64,000 nucleotides of DNA from DATBLZ01 sp036555065 (GTDB lineage: Bacteria > Pseudomonadota > Gammaproteobacteria > Steroidobacterales > Rariloculaceae). Where the stretch lies: positions 1 to 64,000 of the forward strand of contig DATBLZ010000171.1 of NCBI GenBank assembly GCA_036555065.1. The letters are read 5' to 3'. Under the pieces are notes generated by a model, which was not told where the DNA came from, made no database searches, and saw nothing but the letters and a program-made list of their open reading frames with translations. Below, in pieces: positions 25,943 through 34,241 of this stretch; position 1 is the stretch's first letter, and the number at the start of each line of letters is the position of its first letter. The translations under genes and the position numbers were made by a program.

Positions 25943-27832
25943 ATGAGCAATAGTTATCGCGCTGCCGACATCGAGGTGCTTAGCGGCCTTGAGCCCGTGC
26001 GCCGCCGTCCCGGCATGTACACGGACACGAGCCGGCCGAACCACCTCGCCCACGAGGTCGTCGACAATAGTGTCGACGAGGCCATCGCCGGCCACGCGAA
26101 GAAGATTCACGTCACGGTCTATAAGGACGGCTCCTGCGAGGTTGCCGACGACGGCAGGGGCATGCCCGTCGACGTCCACCCCGAGGAGAAGATCACGGGC
26201 GTCGAGCTGATCCTCACGCGGCTCCACGCCGGTGGCAAGTTCTCGGACAAGCACTACCAATTCTCGGGCGGTCTGCACGGCGTCGGCGTCTCGGTCGTCA
26301 ATGCGCTCTCGAAGAACCTCGAGGTCTGGATTCGGCGCGACGGCAAGGAATACAACATGAGCTTCGTCAACGGCGAACGCCGGGGCAAGCTCGATGTCGT
26401 CGGCAAGGTCGGCAAGAACAACACGGGCACGACCGTGCGCTTCTGGCCGGATCCGAAGTATTTCGACAGCCCGCAATTCTCGCTGCCGCGGTTGAAGCAT
26501 GTTCTGCGCGCGAAGGCGGTGCTTTGTCCCGGCCTCGAGGTCACGCTCGAGGTCGAGTCGCCGAAGGAGAAGGAACGCTGGTTCTACACGGGCGGTCTCG
26601 AGCAGTACTTGAAGGAGTTCTTGGGCAAGGGCGACTGGCTGCCGGAAGAACCATTCGCGGGCAAGCTCGAGGGCAAGCGCGAATCGGTCGAATGGGCGAT
26701 CGTCTGGCGGCGCGACGGTGCGGATGCCTTGGTCGAGAGCTACGTCAATCTGATCCCGACCCCGCAAGGCGGGACGCACGTGAACGGTCTGCGCACCGGG
26801 CTCACGGACGCGTTGCGCGAGTTCTGCGAGTTCCGAAATCTCCTGCCGCGCGGCATCAAGCTTGCGCCCGAGGACATCTGGGAAGGCGTGAGCTTCGTGT
26901 TGTCGGTGAAGATCGCCGAGCCGCAATTCTCGGGACAAACGAAGGAGCGGCTCGCATCGCGCGAGTGCGCTGGCTTCGTCGGCGGCGTGCTCAAGGATCA
27001 TTTTGCGCTCTGGCTCAACCAGCATCCCGAGAGCGGGGATCAAATCGCGCAGTTCGCGATCGAGAACGCGCAGCATCGCTTGAAATCGGCGAAGCAGATC
27101 GTCCGCAAGCGCGTCGTCGCGGGTCCCGCGTTGCCCGGCAAGCTCGCGGACTGCACGAGCCAGGAGCCGCGGCACGCGGAGCTGTTTCTCGTCGAAGGCG
27201 ACTCGGCCGGCGGCTCCGCGAAGCAAGCGCGCGACCGCGAAACTCAAGCCGTGATGCCGCTGCGCGGCAAGATTCTCAATACGTGGGAGGTCGATCCGGC
27301 CGAGCTTCTCGCGTCGCAGGAAGTCCACAACATCAGCATCGCGCTCGGCGTCGATCCGGGTTCCTCGAATCTCGATGGGCTCCGCTATCACAAGATCTGC
27401 ATACTCGCCGACGCCGATTCCGACGGTCAGCACATCGCGACCTTGCTCTGCGCGCTGTTCTTGAAGCATTTCAAGCCGCTCGTCGCGGCGGGCCACGTTT
27501 GCGTCGCGATGCCGCCGCTGTTTCGCATCGACGTCGGCAAGGACGTTCACTACGCGCTCGACGAGGCCGAGCGGGATCTGCTTCTCGACCGCATCGAGGC
27601 CGAGAAGAAGACCGGCAAGGTCACGGTCACGCGCTTCAAAGGTCTCGGTGAAATGAATCCGGCGCAGCTGCGCGAGACGACGATGGCCAGGGAAACGCGC
27701 CGGCTCGTGCAGCTCACGATCGACGGGAAGAAGGACAACTCGGCCGAGGTCATGGACATGCTGCTCGCCAAGAAGCGCGCCGGTGATCGGCGCGCATGGC
27801 TCGAGGAGAAAGGCAATCTCGCCGACGTGTAG
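25943..27832 (+). CDS. parE: DNA topoisomerase IV subunit B
   Basis: ATPase subunit of topoisomerase IV (629 residues), which decatenates daughter chromosomes with ParC. GHKL ATPase motifs are HEVVDNSVDEAIAGHA, DGRGMPVD and GGLHGVGVSVVNALS; the TOPRIM domain shows LVEGDSAGGSAKQARDR and LADADSDGQHIATLL. The length and the sequence PLRGKILNTWEVDPAELL mark it as ParE and not GyrB. parC follows after 76 bases containing a REP cluster, so the two subunits are probably co-expressed. Confidence 0.96.
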   Translation: MSNSYRAADIEVLSGLEPVRRRPGMYTDTSRPNHLAHEVVDNSVDEAIAGHAKKIHVTVYKDGSCEVADDGRGMPVDVHPEEKITGVELILTRLHAGGKFSDKHYQFSGGLHGVGVSVVNALSKNLEVWIRRDGKEYNMSFVNGERRGKLDVVGKVGKNNTGTTVRFWPDPKYFDSPQFSLPRLKHVLRAKAVLCPGLEVTLEVESPKEKERWFYTGGLEQYLKEFLGKGDWLPEEPFAGKLEGKRESVEWAIVWRRDGADALVESYVNLIPTPQGGTHVNGLRTGLTDALREFCEFRNLLPRGIKLAPEDIWEGVSFVLSVKIAEPQFSGQTKERLASRECAGFVGGVLKDHFALWLNQHPESGDQIAQFAIENAQHRLKSAKQIVRKRVVAGPALPGKLADCTSQEPRHAELFLVEGDSAGGSAKQARDRETQAVMPLRGKILNTWEVDPAELLASQEVHNISIALGVDPGSSNLDGLRYHKICILADADSDGQHIATLLCALFLKHFKPLVAAGHVCVAMPPLFRIDVGKDVHYALDEAERDLLLDRIEAEKKTGKVTVTRFKGLGEMNPAQLRETTMARETRRLVQLTIDGKKDNSAEVMDMLLAKKRAGDRRAWLEEKGNLADV

Positions 27833-27837
27833 AGAAC

Positions 27838-27889
27838 GTGGGAGCGACTTGTGGGAGCGACTTGCTCCCACAACTAAAGCCGCTCCTAC
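27838..27889. repeat. REP cluster between parE and parC
   Basis: A half unit (GTGGGAGCGACTT), a short palindrome (GTGGGAGCGACTTGCTCCCAC minus nested bases, 27851-27871) and a reverse half unit (ACTAAAGCCGCTCCTAC) follow one another. The array can fold in alternative ways and lies within the likely parE-parC transcript. Confidence 0.75.
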
Positions 27890-27908
27890 AATGGAGAGGT
27901 GATCAGGT

Positions 27909-30140
27909 ATGAAGGCGCAAGAGCTCGATTTCGACGGCATCGAGCGCGTGCCGCTCGCCGTGTTCACTGAAAAAGCGTACCTCGACTACTCGATGTACGT
28001 GATCCTCGACCGGGCGCTGCCGCACATCGGCGACGGTCTCAAGCCCGTTCAACGCCGGATCATCTATGCGATGAGCGAGCTCGGGCTCGCCGCGGGCTCG
28101 AAGCCGAAAAAGGCCGCGCGCACCGTCGGCGACGTGATCGGCAAATTCCACCCGCACGGCGAATTGGCGTGCTACGAAGCCATGGCGCACATGGCGCAGC
28201 CGTTCAGCTTCCGCTATGCCATCGTCGACGGCCAAGGCAATTGGGGCTCGCAAGACGATCCGAAGTCGTTCGCCGCGATGCGCTACACCGAGGCGCGGCT
28301 CATGCGCTACGCGGGCGTGCTCCTCGACGAGCTCGAGCAGGGGACCGTCGACTGGTCGCTGAATTTCGACGGCACGCTCAACGAGCCGGTGCTCTTGCCC
28401 GCGCAGCTGCCGAACCTGCTCTTGAACGGCACGAGCGGCATTGCCGTCGGCATGGCGACCGACGTGCCGCCGCACAATCTGCGCGAGGTGGCGACGGCGC
28501 TGATCCGCCTGCTCGATGAGCCGGAGGCGTCGCTCGCGCAGCTCATGAAGCACGTCAAAGGGCCGGACTTCCCGACAGGCGGCGAGCTCGTGTCGAGCCG
28601 CGAAGAGCTCGTGCAGATTTACAAGTCTGGTACGGGCACGGTCCGGCTACGTGCCCGCTACGCCCTCGAGGACGGTGAGATCGTGATCTACGAGCTGCCG
28701 TTCCAAACCTCCGGCGCCAAGGTGCTCGAGCAGATTGCGGGGCAGATGACGGCGAAGAAACTGCCGATGCTCGACAACGATATCCGCGACGAGTCGGACC
28801 ACGAGAGCCCGACGCGCCTCGTGCTGCCGCCGAAGAAGAACGTCGACGTCGAAGTGCTCATGAACCACTTGTTCGCGACGACCGACCTCGAGCGTACGAT
28901 CCGAGTGAACATCAACGTGATCGGCCTCGACGGCCGGCCTGCGGTCTACGGTCTGAAGCCGCTGCTCGAGGAGTGGATCAAGTTCCGCACGGCGACCGTG
29001 AAACGGCGTTTGCAGCACCGCCTCGAGCGTGTCGCGCAGCGCGTGCACATCCTCGATGGCCTGCTGATCGCGTATCTGAACATCGACGCCGTCATCAAGA
29101 TCATCCGCACGGAAGAAGAGCCCAAGCTCAAGCTCATGAAGCGATTCAAGCTCAGCGACGCGCAGGCCGAAGCGATCCTCGAGCTCAAGTTGCGCCATTT
29201 GGCGAAGCTCGAGGAGATCAAGATCAAGGGGGAGCAGAAGGAGCTCGCGGCGGAGCAGGCGGATCTCGAGGCTACGCTCAAATCGAAGGCTCGGCTCGTG
29301 AAGCTCATCAGAGCCGAGCTCGAGGCGCTCGCCGAAAAGCACGGCGACAAGCGCCGGACCATGATTGTCGAGCGCGAGGCCGCACAGGCGATCGCGGAAT
29401 CCGAGCTCATCGCCGACGAGCCTGTCACGGTCGTCTTGTCCGAGCGCGGGTGGGCACGCGCGGCGAAGGGGCACGACATCGACGCAGGCGGGTTGTCGTA
29501 TCGGTCCGGCGATCAGTTTCTCGCCGCTGCGCGCGGGCGCAGCAACCAGCTCGCGGTGTTCATCGACAGCACCGGGCGCTCGTACAGCATCGGCGCGCAT
29601 GAGTTGCCATCGGCGCGCGGCCAAGGCGAGCCGCTTTCCGGCCATTTGAATCCGCCGGACGGGTCGAGCTTCTGCGCCGTCCTCATCGGCGAACCGCAAG
29701 ACCGTTGGGTGGTCGCGTCCTCGTCGGGCTACGGGTTCATCGTCAAGCTCGAGGACCTCCACACGCGCAACAAGGCCGGCAAGTCGGCGCTCAGGGTCCG
29801 GCCGGAAGCCTCCGTCGTTCCCGCGGCGCGCGTCGAAGCGGACGGCAAATGGCTGGCCGCTGCGTCGAGCGACGGCCGGCTGCTCGTGTTCTCCTTGAAG
29901 GAGCTGCCCGAGCTCCCGCGCGGCAAGGGCAATAAGATTCTCGGCATGCCGAGTAAAGGCGCGGAGCGGCTCGCGGGGATTGCGGTGTTGAACGCCGAGC
30001 AGGGGCTCAAGATTCAGTCGGGAGATCGCGTTATGACGGTCGAGGCGCGCGACCTCGATCACTATCGCGCGACGCGCGGCCGGCGCGGCATGGCGCTGCC
30101 GCGCGGCTGGCGCAAGGTCGACCGCCTCACGCCGGCGTAG
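27909..30140 (+). CDS. parC: DNA topoisomerase IV subunit A
   Basis: DNA-cleaving subunit of topoisomerase IV, 743 residues. The catalytic tyrosine lies in AMRYTEARLM near residue 126, and the C-terminal half holds the DNA-wrapping beta-propeller strands. The quinolone-determining region reads FHPHGELACYEAM: the position of E. coli Ser80 is Leu (about residue 86) and Asp79 is Glu. These substitutions are associated with quinolone resistance in other gammaproteobacteria, so the organism may be intrinsically less sensitive at this target. GyrA is not in the window. Confidence 0.96.
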   Translation: MKAQELDFDGIERVPLAVFTEKAYLDYSMYVILDRALPHIGDGLKPVQRRIIYAMSELGLAAGSKPKKAARTVGDVIGKFHPHGELACYEAMAHMAQPFSFRYAIVDGQGNWGSQDDPKSFAAMRYTEARLMRYAGVLLDELEQGTVDWSLNFDGTLNEPVLLPAQLPNLLLNGTSGIAVGMATDVPPHNLREVATALIRLLDEPEASLAQLMKHVKGPDFPTGGELVSSREELVQIYKSGTGTVRLRARYALEDGEIVIYELPFQTSGAKVLEQIAGQMTAKKLPMLDNDIRDESDHESPTRLVLPPKKNVDVEVLMNHLFATTDLERTIRVNINVIGLDGRPAVYGLKPLLEEWIKFRTATVKRRLQHRLERVAQRVHILDGLLIAYLNIDAVIKIIRTEEEPKLKLMKRFKLSDAQAEAILELKLRHLAKLEEIKIKGEQKELAAEQADLEATLKSKARLVKLIRAELEALAEKHGDKRRTMIVEREAAQAIAESELIADEPVTVVLSERGWARAAKGHDIDAGGLSYRSGDQFLAAARGRSNQLAVFIDSTGRSYSIGAHELPSARGQGEPLSGHLNPPDGSSFCAVLIGEPQDRWVVASSSGYGFIVKLEDLHTRNKAGKSALRVRPEASVVPAARVEADGKWLAAASSDGRLLVFSLKELPELPRGKGNKILGMPSKGAERLAGIAVLNAEQGLKIQSGDRVMTVEARDLDHYRATRGRRGMALPRGWRKVDRLTPA

Positions 30141-30150
30141 CCGACAGGCT

Positions 30151-32262
30151 TTACTTCGCGGCCTTGGACCGACGCGCAGGCAGAGGCCGTGCGATGGCCG
30201 CGCGCTCGGCCACGGCGCCGTGCTCCTCGAGCACGACTTCGGCTTCGTGGACGTAATGGCCTTCCATGAAGCTCACGCCGAGCTGGAAGAGCACGGCCAT
30301 CGTGTTCGCGTCTTCGACGCGCTCGGCGATCGTGAGAATCTTGCGCTTCTCGGCGGCCTTGACGAACCCGCGCACCTTCTCTTGGAGCGCCGCATCGACG
30401 GCGATGCTTTGCATCAATGAGCCGTCGATCTTGAGATAGTTCATCGCCATCTGCGAAAGGATGCGCATCGGATCGCGGCCGATACCGAAGTGCTCCACGG
30501 CGAAATAGAACCCCGCAGCCTTCAGCTGCTCCGCGAGCGCGTTGGTCTGCTTGAGATATTGCGTCGCACTCTCTTCGGTGACCTGGAAGCAGATTCGCGA
30601 CGGATTGACCTTGTGCTCCGCGACGAGCTGCTTGAGCCAATCGAGCAGCGACGCATCGAGAACGGAATCGTGCGAAAGCTTCACGAAAACGACGTCGACG
30701 TCCTGGGTCGCGCAACACGTAACCGAAGAGGCGATGACCCAACGGTCGATCGGCCGCAGCAGATTGTTACGGCCGGCCGCGGCAATGAACTCGGTTGCGG
30801 GCACCTCGTCGCCTTGCGCATCGATCATGCGCAGGACCGTGTCGTACGTCTTCGCGGCTTTGCCGGTAAGGCTCACGATCGGCATGTGCGCGAGCTTGAA
30901 GCGGTTTTCCAAGAGCGCCATCTTGATCTGCGAGACCCACAGCGCATCGAATCTCTGGACGCGCGTGCTTTCGTCGGACGTCTCCTCGAGCACGAGCTGA
31001 TTACCGCCGCGTTTGCGGCCCCGCTTGTTGGCGCGCTCGGCTTCCCCGATCAAGCCCTCGACGCGATCCGATCCTTGCCCGATCTCGGCAATGCCGATCG
31101 TGCACGTGAGCGCCAACGACTTGTTCGCGACCTCGAAGACGTGTTCGCGAATCCGCACGATGACGTGCTCCGCCCACGCCTCGGCATCGCGCAAAGTTCC
31201 GCGCTCGACGACCATCGTGAAGACGTTGCCGCCAAACCGTCCGCAGACATCGTTGTCGTGCGCGAGGCTGCGCAACAATTGTGCGAGCTGAACGATGATT
31301 TCCTCGCTCGCGAGAGGTCCGACCTCGTCCTCGATCTCACCGAACTTATCGGGGCGGATGTACGCGAGCGCACGCATGCCGCCGCGCGGCGTCGTGTCGA
31401 GGCGGTCCGTGAGCAGCTCGATGAAGCGACGCCGATTGTAGAAACCCGTCATGGGATCGACGTGTATCGCTTGCTCGACGAGCTCTTCAGGCTCTTTGCG
31501 CTGCGCGACCTCGCGCGGAACGCTGAGCTTGATCGCGGGTTCGCGCTCGAACGTCGTCGCTTCGAGCATGAGCTTCAGAGGGATCGACGCGCTCTCGGCG
31601 CCGAGCGCCGTGACCTTGAGCGGCTCCTGGCCCCACTGGCCCTTGGCGCACGCGATGAGGGCACCTTTGAGCGCGGGCTGACTGTCGGCGCTGAAATGAT
31701 CCATGAGCGGCCCGTGTGCCGCCTCGGGATTGGGGAGCCCGAATAGACTCGCCCATGCTTGATTGGCCTCGACGACGATGCCTTCGTGGACGTGCGCGAT
31801 CGCATCGACGGTGCCGGCGAGAAACGCCTTCAGCTGCTTGCGGTATTGGGCGGCGGACGACAATGTCTCGTTGAGCGCGTGCTCGAGCCGATACGTACGC
31901 AGCTCCCGCTCGGCGACCGCGCAGAGTCGTTGTGGCCGCTCGGTCGAGACGAGATCCTGCGCGCCGGCGGCCATGATCTCGGAGATCGCGGCCTCGTCTA
32001 CGGTCTTGCGCACGACGATGAGCGGCACCATCGGCGCTACATGCTGGCGAGTCTTCGCGACTTCGCGGATCGCCGCCATGTTGTCGGCGAAGACGATCAA
32101 TAACTGGGGGTCCTTGTCCTGGAGCGCGTCGGCGACGGCATCCGTGCGTTGAATCCATTCGCAACGCGCGCGGTGTCCGGCGTCGCGCAGCGTGCGATTG
32201 ACGAGCTCGGCCTCCTCTTGACGGGTCGCGAGCACGAGAATGACAAAAGAGCTTTCGTTCAT
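30151..32262 (-). CDS. fimX: FimX-like c-di-GMP receptor: receiver-PAS-degenerate GGDEF-degenerate EAL
   Basis: 703-residue protein with a receiver-like domain (1-125), a PAS domain (about 140-255), a GGDEF domain (about 265-430) and an EAL domain (about 440-690). The synthase motif is RFGGNVF in place of GGDEF, and the phosphodiesterase motif reads YDTVLR where active enzymes have YEALLR. Both catalytic activities should be absent. The order, length and double degeneracy match FimX, which binds c-di-GMP through its EAL domain and promotes type IV pilus assembly. Other pilus genes are not adjacent, but fimV lies 8 kb away. The gene symbol is by architecture, not by proven orthology. Confidence 0.8.
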   Translation of the reverse strand: MNESSFVILVLATRQEEAELVNRTLRDAGHRARCEWIQRTDAVADALQDKDPQLLIVFADNMAAIREVAKTRQHVAPMVPLIVVRKTVDEAAISEIMAAGAQDLVSTERPQRLCAVAERELRTYRLEHALNETLSSAAQYRKQLKAFLAGTVDAIAHVHEGIVVEANQAWASLFGLPNPEAAHGPLMDHFSADSQPALKGALIACAKGQWGQEPLKVTALGAESASIPLKLMLEATTFEREPAIKLSVPREVAQRKEPEELVEQAIHVDPMTGFYNRRRFIELLTDRLDTTPRGGMRALAYIRPDKFGEIEDEVGPLASEEIIVQLAQLLRSLAHDNDVCGRFGGNVFTMVVERGTLRDAEAWAEHVIVRIREHVFEVANKSLALTCTIGIAEIGQGSDRVEGLIGEAERANKRGRKRGGNQLVLEETSDESTRVQRFDALWVSQIKMALLENRFKLAHMPIVSLTGKAAKTYDTVLRMIDAQGDEVPATEFIAAAGRNNLLRPIDRWVIASSVTCCATQDVDVVFVKLSHDSVLDASLLDWLKQLVAEHKVNPSRICFQVTEESATQYLKQTNALAEQLKAAGFYFAVEHFGIGRDPMRILSQMAMNYLKIDGSLMQSIAVDAALQEKVRGFVKAAEKRKILTIAERVEDANTMAVLFQLGVSFMEGHYVHEAEVVLEEHGAVAERAAIARPLPARRSKAAK

Positions 32263-32360
32263 TCGCTGAAGGAAATCTCAGGGTTTCTCGATTTTTCGAG
32301 ACGCCCGGCATTCTAGCATCGCCCCGTGCGGCCAACGGGACGCGGTTCACAGCGCTCGGA

Positions 32361-33371
32361 TTAGGTAATGAACGATTTGCTGGGTTTGCCGGGAATCTCG
32401 CGCACGAGCCTTGGCACGAGATATCCGGGGAGCTTCGCTCGTACTTCGGCCATGACCTCGATCGCGAAGGATTCCTCGACGGCAAAATGGGCTGCCCCTG
32501 CGACCGGATCGAGCAGGTGCAGGTAATAGGGCAGCGCTCCACATTCGAACAAGCGCTCGCTGAGCGCGACGAGCGTAGCGGCGCGATCGTTGACGCCGCG
32601 CAGGAGCACGGATTGGTTGAGCAGCTGATCGATGTTGCGTTTGAGCGCTTGCAAAGCGCCGGCAACGGCCGAGTCGATCTCGCGCGCGTGGTTGGCGTGC
32701 ACGACGACTATCGTCTGCAGCGGCGTTGCGGCAAGGAGCTCGAGCAACCCGCGATCGACGCGTTCCGGGATCATGATCGGGAAGCGCGTGTGGATGCGGA
32801 CGCGGCGCAACGAGGGAATCGTCGCGAGCGTTCGCAGCAGCACCGCCAGCCGTCGGTTCGACAAGCTCAACGGATCCCCGCCGCTCAAGATCACTTCTTC
32901 GACGTCGGGCGCACTGCGCAACCCTTGCACGGCGCTCGACCAGTCGGCGCGCGCCGCGAGCTGCGCTTGGTAAGGGAACGAGCGCCGAAAGCAATAGCGG
33001 CAGTGAACGGGACACGCGCCGCTCGCGATCAAGAGCGCGCGGCCGGCATATTTCTGCAGCAATCCCTCGTGGGCGAGCGCCTGCTCGCCGAGCGGGTCGG
33101 CGCTGTAGCCGGCGGGCACGCTGTTCTCGATCGCGAGCGGCAGAACCTGAAGCAGCAGCGGGTCATCGGGATCGCGCTTGCGCATGCGCGCGACGAACCC
33201 GCGCGGTACCAGCAGCGGAAAATCGGCCGCCCCCGCAACCCGCGCACGCACGACGTCGACGGGCAGCTCGAGCAGGCCCGCGAGCTCCGCAACGTCGCGG
33301 ACGGCAGCGCGCAGCTCCGCCTGCCAAGCATGCGGCGTCGCTCGGTCGGGGAGCACGGGATTCGTGGCCAT
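32361..33371 (-). CDS. epmB: EF-P beta-lysylation protein EpmB (lysine 2,3-aminomutase)
   Basis: Radical SAM, PLP-dependent aminomutase of 336 residues that converts (S)-alpha-lysine to (R)-beta-lysine for EF-P modification. The radical SAM cluster motif is GACPVHCRYCFRRSFPY near residues 118-134; LSGGDPLSLSNRRL and RIHTRFPIMIPERV are typical of the family. It is divergent from efp with about 60 bases between starts, so both may be driven from one regulatory region. Together with efp and epmA it forms the beta-lysylation pathway. Confidence 0.94.
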   Translation of the reverse strand: MATNPVLPDRATPHAWQAELRAAVRDVAELAGLLELPVDVVRARVAGAADFPLLVPRGFVARMRKRDPDDPLLLQVLPLAIENSVPAGYSADPLGEQALAHEGLLQKYAGRALLIASGACPVHCRYCFRRSFPYQAQLAARADWSSAVQGLRSAPDVEEVILSGGDPLSLSNRRLAVLLRTLATIPSLRRVRIHTRFPIMIPERVDRGLLELLAATPLQTIVVVHANHAREIDSAVAGALQALKRNIDQLLNQSVLLRGVNDRAATLVALSERLFECGALPYYLHLLDPVAGAAHFAVEESFAIEVMAEVRAKLPGYLVPRLVREIPGKPSKSFIT

Positions 33372-33398
33372 GGCGGTTCGCTTCTCTCGGGCTTAGGG

Positions 33399-33404
33399 TA
33401 TGAT
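33399..33404 (+). promoter_or_regulatory. Possible -10 element of the efp promoter
   Basis: TATGAT matches the -10 consensus at five of six positions and lies 26 bases before the efp ATG, but no convincing -35 is present 17 bases upstream (TTCGCT region). Confidence 0.35.
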
Positions 33405-33430
33405 TCGCGTCCCAATTATTCTAAGCGCGT

Positions 33431-34000
33431 ATGTCCACTTACAGCACCAACGAGTTTAAGAGCGGCTTGAAGATCCTGCTCGACGGGGATCCGTACACGA
33501 TCCTCGAGAACGAGTTCGTCAAGCCCGGGAAAGGACAAGCGTTCAACCGCGTCAAGGTGCGCAACCTCAAGACCGGACGCGTCGTCGACAAGACATTCAA
33601 GTCGGGCGATACCGTCGAAGGCGCCGACGTCGTCGAGCAAGACATGCAATATCTCTATAACGACGGCGAGTTTTGGCACTTCATGGTTCCGGATACGTAC
33701 GAGCAGTTCACGGCCGACAAACGGGCCGTCGCCGAGGCCGAGCAGTGGCTCAAAGCCGAAGACAGCTACATCATCACGCTGTGGAATGGCGTGCCGCTCT
33801 TAGTTACGCCGCCGAACTCCGTCGAGCTCAGGATCGTCGAGACGGATCCCGGCGTGCGTGGCGATACGGCGCAGGGTGGCGTCAAGCCCGCGCGCGTCGA
33901 GACGGGCGCGGTCGTGCGCGTACCGCTGTTCGTCGAGGAAGGCGACGTCATCAAGATCAACACGCGCACCGGCGAGTACGTCTCGCGCGTCGCCTCTTAA
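33431..34000 (+). CDS. efp: Translation elongation factor P
   Basis: EF-P of 189 residues, which relieves ribosome stalling at polyproline stretches. Three beta-barrel domains are present; the modified lysine is K34 in the loop VKPGKGQAF, the same context that EpmA lysylates in E. coli. The end TRTGEYVSRV is conserved. Its modification enzymes flank it: epmB divergently upstream and epmA convergent downstream. A composite of REPs and a long-hairpin element lies between efp and epmA. Confidence 0.97.
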   Translation: MSTYSTNEFKSGLKILLDGDPYTILENEFVKPGKGQAFNRVKVRNLKTGRVVDKTFKSGDTVEGADVVEQDMQYLYNDGEFWHFMVPDTYEQFTADKRAVAEAEQWLKAEDSYIITLWNGVPLLVTPPNSVELRIVETDPGVRGDTAQGGVKPARVETGAVVRVPLFVEEGDVIKINTRTGEYVSRVAS

Positions 34001-34003
34001 GAT

Positions 34004-34027
34004 GTGGGAGCGGCTTTAGCCGCGACT
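34004..34027 (+). repeat. REP-like palindrome just after efp
   Basis: Forward unit (GTGGGAGCGGCTTTAGCCGC), three bases after the efp stop; forms the left arm of a symmetric composite with the copy at 34204-34227. Confidence 0.85.
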
Positions 34028-34050
34028 CTCTATATTTTCCGCGCGGCTGG

Positions 34051-34183
34051 CCTGGGCGCATGAGGAAGGGGGCGCTCCGGCTCAGACATCCCCACGCGCC
34101 GCCGTGAGCACATTGGCAAATATCACTTCCGTGGTGTCGGCGCGCGGGGAACTCGCCGTCGGCCCCCATCCTCACGCACCCGG
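34051..34183. repeat. MITE-like long-hairpin element, copy 2
   Basis: 133-bp element with terminal inverted repeats (CCTGGGCGCATGAGGAAGGG at the left and its near-complement ending CCTCACGCACCCGG at the right), homologous to 1733-1879. The inner pair GGCGCTCCGGC / GCCGTCGGCCCC also folds back. The flanks continue the symmetry (CCGCGCGGCTGG left, CAGCCACGCG right) out to oppositely oriented REPs, so 34004-34227 as a whole is a large imperfect palindrome. No gene is present. Confidence 0.75.
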
Positions 34184-34203
34184 CACAGCCACGCGAAGCA
34201 GCA

Positions 34204-34227
34204 AGTCGCGGCTAAAGCCGCTCCCAC
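34204..34227 (-). repeat. REP-like palindrome before the epmA 3' end
   Basis: Reverse unit (AGTCGCGGCTAAAGCCGCTC), inverted relative to the copy at 34004-34027, 14 bases beyond the epmA stop. Confidence 0.85.
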
Positions 34228-34241
34228 ACACAAAGACGCTC

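Noticed and set aside
25853..27967. Open frame opposite parE
   Set aside because: Shadow frame; parE is certain by its motifs.
32286..32301. TCTCGA-TTTT-TCGAGA hairpin as a terminator
   Set aside because: The stem is short and no U-run follows on either strand; it lies upstream of the fimX-like gene.
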